A stretch of DNA of 64,000 nt. It comes from an uncultured Flavihumibacter sp. GTDB lineage: Bacteria; Bacteroidota; Bacteroidia; Chitinophagales; Chitinophagaceae. The stretch lies in the NCBI GenBank assembly GCA_902168105.1, contig CABHOY010000004.1, positions 62,001 through 126,000 of the forward strand. The letters run 5' to 3'. The notes beneath the pieces are model-generated. The model was given only the letters and a program-made list of their open reading frames with translations, was not told the DNA's origin and made no database searches. The position numbers and the translations under genes are program-made. Positions within the stretch are counted from its first letter, which is position 1, and each line of letters begins with the position of its first letter. This document shows positions 62,044 to 64,000 of the stretch, piece after piece.

Positions 62044-64000
62044 TTATGCCACCAGTTCTGCGCTCTTGTATTCTTCAGACAGTTTCTTTTGCATATCGGG
62101 CGGCACGGGCGCATATTCCGCAAAGACAGCTTTGATCTTAGCCTTTCCCTGTGTTACATTACGCAAGGCAGCATATAATTTGTCCAGCTCTGCCTGTGGC
62201 GTACGCGCTTTGATAACCTGGTACCCGTTCTGCGAGTCCATACCGGTAATGATACTTCTGCGGGATTGCAGCTCGCTCATGATGTCTCCGGCCATGGTAT
62301 CGGGAGCTGAGGTCTCAATATCAAATACGGGCTCCAATAACTGTGGGGCCGCCTGGTGGAAGGCGTCCTTAAAAGCCATCATGCCGGCTATTTTAAAAGA
62401 GATATCGTTGCTGTCCACCGGGTGCATTTTGCCATCATATACACTTACCCGGATATCCCGCACATAGGAGCCGGTAAGCGGGCCTTCCTGCATTTTCTCC
62501 ATAACGCCTTTCAGGATGGAAGGCAGGAAACGGGCATCTATAGCGCCACCAACTATGCAGTTATTGAATACGAGCTTACCACCCCAGTTAAGGGCAATTT
62601 CGTCTGTATCGCGCACCGGATGCTCCTTATAAGCGGGCATACCATCATAGTATGGTTCTATCGTGAGGTATACTTCACCGAACTGACCGGCGCCACCGGA
62701 TTGTTTCTTGTGGCGGTAGGTGGCTGTAGCGTTCTTCCGGATGGTTTCCCGGTAAGGGATCTTTGCGGGCAGGAACTCCACATGCATCTTGTAAATATTT
62801 TCCAATCGCCATTTGGTCAGCGCCAGGTGCAGATCGCCCTGACCATGCAGGATCACCTGTCTCAGTTCCCGGTTGTACTCTATTTCCAGCGTAGGGTCTT
62901 CCATATGCAGTTCGGCCAATACTTCACCCAGCTTCTCATCATCCGTTTTACTGGTGGCCTCAATAGCTACCCTTACCTTGGGAGTTGGGAAGTCTATTGG
63001 TTTTACCTGTTTGCCGGATTGCTTGTCGCACAATGTATGATTGGTCAGGGTATTCCTTAGTTTCAAAGTACAACCGATATCTCCCGCACGCAACACCTCG
63101 GTAGGTTGCCTGTTACGGCCATCGGTAATAAACAATTGATTCAGCCTTTCCGCAGTATTGCCTTTCTCATTGTATAATTCGCCTCCTGCCCTGATCTCGC
63201 CCGCTAACACCTTAAAAAACGAAAGGCGCCCTATATGGGGCTCCTGGAGGGTTTTAAACACGAATAAAACTGGTGATGCTGCCGGGTCACAAGAAATTGC
63301 GCTGCCATCTTCTGCCTGTTCCGGGGGCATATCTACGGCGGCCGGAGCCACATTGTCGATAAAGCCCATTAAACGGCCGCTTCCCATATTATGGATGGCC
63401 GACAGGCAGAAAACGGGGAACACCTGGTGTTTCAGCATCCCGATCTTCAGCCCCTGCCGCATCTCATCTTCGTCGAGATTGCCTTTTTCAAAATACTGTT
63501 CCATCAGGGTGTCGTCATTTTCAGCCGCCTTTTCCACCAGCTCATTATGTAATCGCTCCGCCTGTTCCTTCTCACTATCGGGGATCGGGAGTTTCTCCGG
63601 CTTCCCTCCGTTTTGAGGAAAACGGTACATGGTCATTTTTAGCAGATCGATCACGCTGTTGAATCCTATACCTTGATTAACGGGATATTGCATGATGGTC
63701 ACCGCCGGACCAAAAACGCGGCGGGCGTCTTCCACCGTGCGGGTAAAGCTGGCTTGCTCTGCATCTAATTGATTGACAGCCAGAATGGTCGGTTTGCGGT
63801 ATTTATCCACATAATCCCATATTTGTTCGGTGCCTACCTCTACCCCATGTTGTGCATTCAGGAGGAGCAGTGCAGTGTCGCAGACGCGGATGGAGGAAAT
63901 GATCTCACCGATGAAGTCTTCCAATCCCGGCGTATCAATGATATTGATCTTATAATCCCGCCATTCGGTATGGAGGCAGGTGGCATAGACAGAACTTCCC
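62044..64000 (-). CDS. Elongation factor G-like protein, 5' end beyond window
   Basis: The frame is open to the window edge, giving 651 residues. What is missing is the N-terminus with the P-loop. The visible region has G domain, then domain II, III, IV and V (e.g. KPPKQSGGAGQFGEV-like KKQSGGAGQFGEV in domain IV). Two GTPase motifs differ from normal EF-G: G3 is DTPGL, not DTPGH, and G4 is NQLD, not NKxD. The protein may be an EF-G paralogue (EF-G2 type) that does not hydrolyse GTP normally. No str operon genes are adjacent. Confidence 0.9.
   Translation of the reverse strand, partial: GSSVYATCLHTEWRDYKINIIDTPGLEDFIGEIISSIRVCDTALLLLNAQHGVEVGTEQIWDYVDKYRKPTILAVNQLDAEQASFTRTVEDARRVFGPAVTIMQYPVNQGIGFNSVIDLLKMTMYRFPQNGGKPEKLPIPDSEKEQAERLHNELVEKAAENDDTLMEQYFEKGNLDEDEMRQGLKIGMLKHQVFPVFCLSAIHNMGSGRLMGFIDNVAPAAVDMPPEQAEDGSAISCDPAASPVLFVFKTLQEPHIGRLSFFKVLAGEIRAGGELYNEKGNTAERLNQLFITDGRNRQPTEVLRAGDIGCTLKLRNTLTNHTLCDKQSGKQVKPIDFPTPKVRVAIEATSKTDDEKLGEVLAELHMEDPTLEIEYNRELRQVILHGQGDLHLALTKWRLENIYKMHVEFLPAKIPYRETIRKNATATYRHKKQSGGAGQFGEVYLTIEPYYDGMPAYKEHPVRDTDEIALNWGGKLVFNNCIVGGAIDARFLPSILKGVMEKMQEGPLTGSYVRDIRVSVYDGKMHPVDSNDISFKIAGMMAFKDAFHQAAPQLLEPVFDIETSAPDTMAGDIMSELQSRRSIITGMDSQNGYQVIKARTPQAELDKLYAALRNVTQGKAKIKAVFAEYAPVPPDMQKKLSEEYKSAELVA

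Overview
The window looks like chromosomal DNA of a Bacteroidota member, most likely the Chitinophaga group (inferred from gene content and style, not from a database search). The evidence: promoters of the TAnnTTTG type and no obvious Shine-Dalgarno sequences; an atpD-atpC pair separated from the rest of the ATP synthase genes; a ubiE-porT pair (PorT belongs to the type IX secretion system); signal peptides ending in AQ; a GH29 fucosidase; and a DUF6600-type Trp/Tyr-rich lipoprotein. Almost all genes are chromosomal housekeeping or ordinary accessory genes. I see no rRNA, tRNA, CRISPR array, intact insertion sequence or prophage.

Layout. 1-13.1 kb: 5' part of an M14 carboxypeptidase, an unknown secreted protein, a TIGR01777 epimerase, pabB, a charged low-complexity protein, purA, a RelA/SpoT-type (p)ppGpp enzyme preceded by a 2H phosphoesterase and an OmpR-type regulator, and an alpha-L-fucosidase. 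13.3-21.5 kb: a tiny membrane protein, lpxB, a small membrane protein, surE, an ABC-2 exporter, a FadN/FadB-like beta-oxidation protein and a PepSY membrane protein. 21.7-30.8 kb: gpmA, a two-gene module with a MazF/PemK-like protein, metG, an LD-carboxypeptidase, an alpha/beta hydrolase, a ThiF-like protein, a sensor kinase, a candidate 32-residue cationic peptide gene, and yqgE.

31.3-42.8 kb: atpD-atpC, the DUF6600 lipoprotein, a GNAT enzyme, a 0.9-kb gene-free stretch rich in repeats, and an efflux operon (adaptor, FtsX/MacB-type permease, TolC-like channel) that has no ATPase. 42.9-50.4 kb: a hybrid histidine kinase whose H-box lacks the histidine, an M48 protease, dnaX with an A10 tract that would yield a gamma subunit, and the E2 component of a 2-oxoacid dehydrogenase. 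50.5-64 kb: a VOC protein, a GbsR/MarR regulator with matching operators before itself and a second TIGR01777 epimerase, a CoA-binding protein, a YkuK-like protein, a small lipoprotein behind an 8-bp tandem repeat, engB, ubiE-porT, a dihydroorotase, a short MutS-like ATPase, a methyltransferase, comM, and most of an EF-G-like factor with altered G3 and G4 motifs.

Functionally the window mixes nucleotide metabolism (purA, pyrC-like, surE), envelope work (lpxB, LD-carboxypeptidase, efflux, porT), energy metabolism (atpDC, E2, gpmA), translation and stringent control (metG, engB, EF-G-like, RelA/SpoT) and replication or DNA uptake (dnaX, comM, MutS-like). The points most worth a second look are the dnaX slippery tract, two long hairpins built from 11-bp units, the MazF-like module, the hidden 32-codon ORF between a promoter and a terminator, the GbsR operators, and the two proteins with missing catalytic motif residues.
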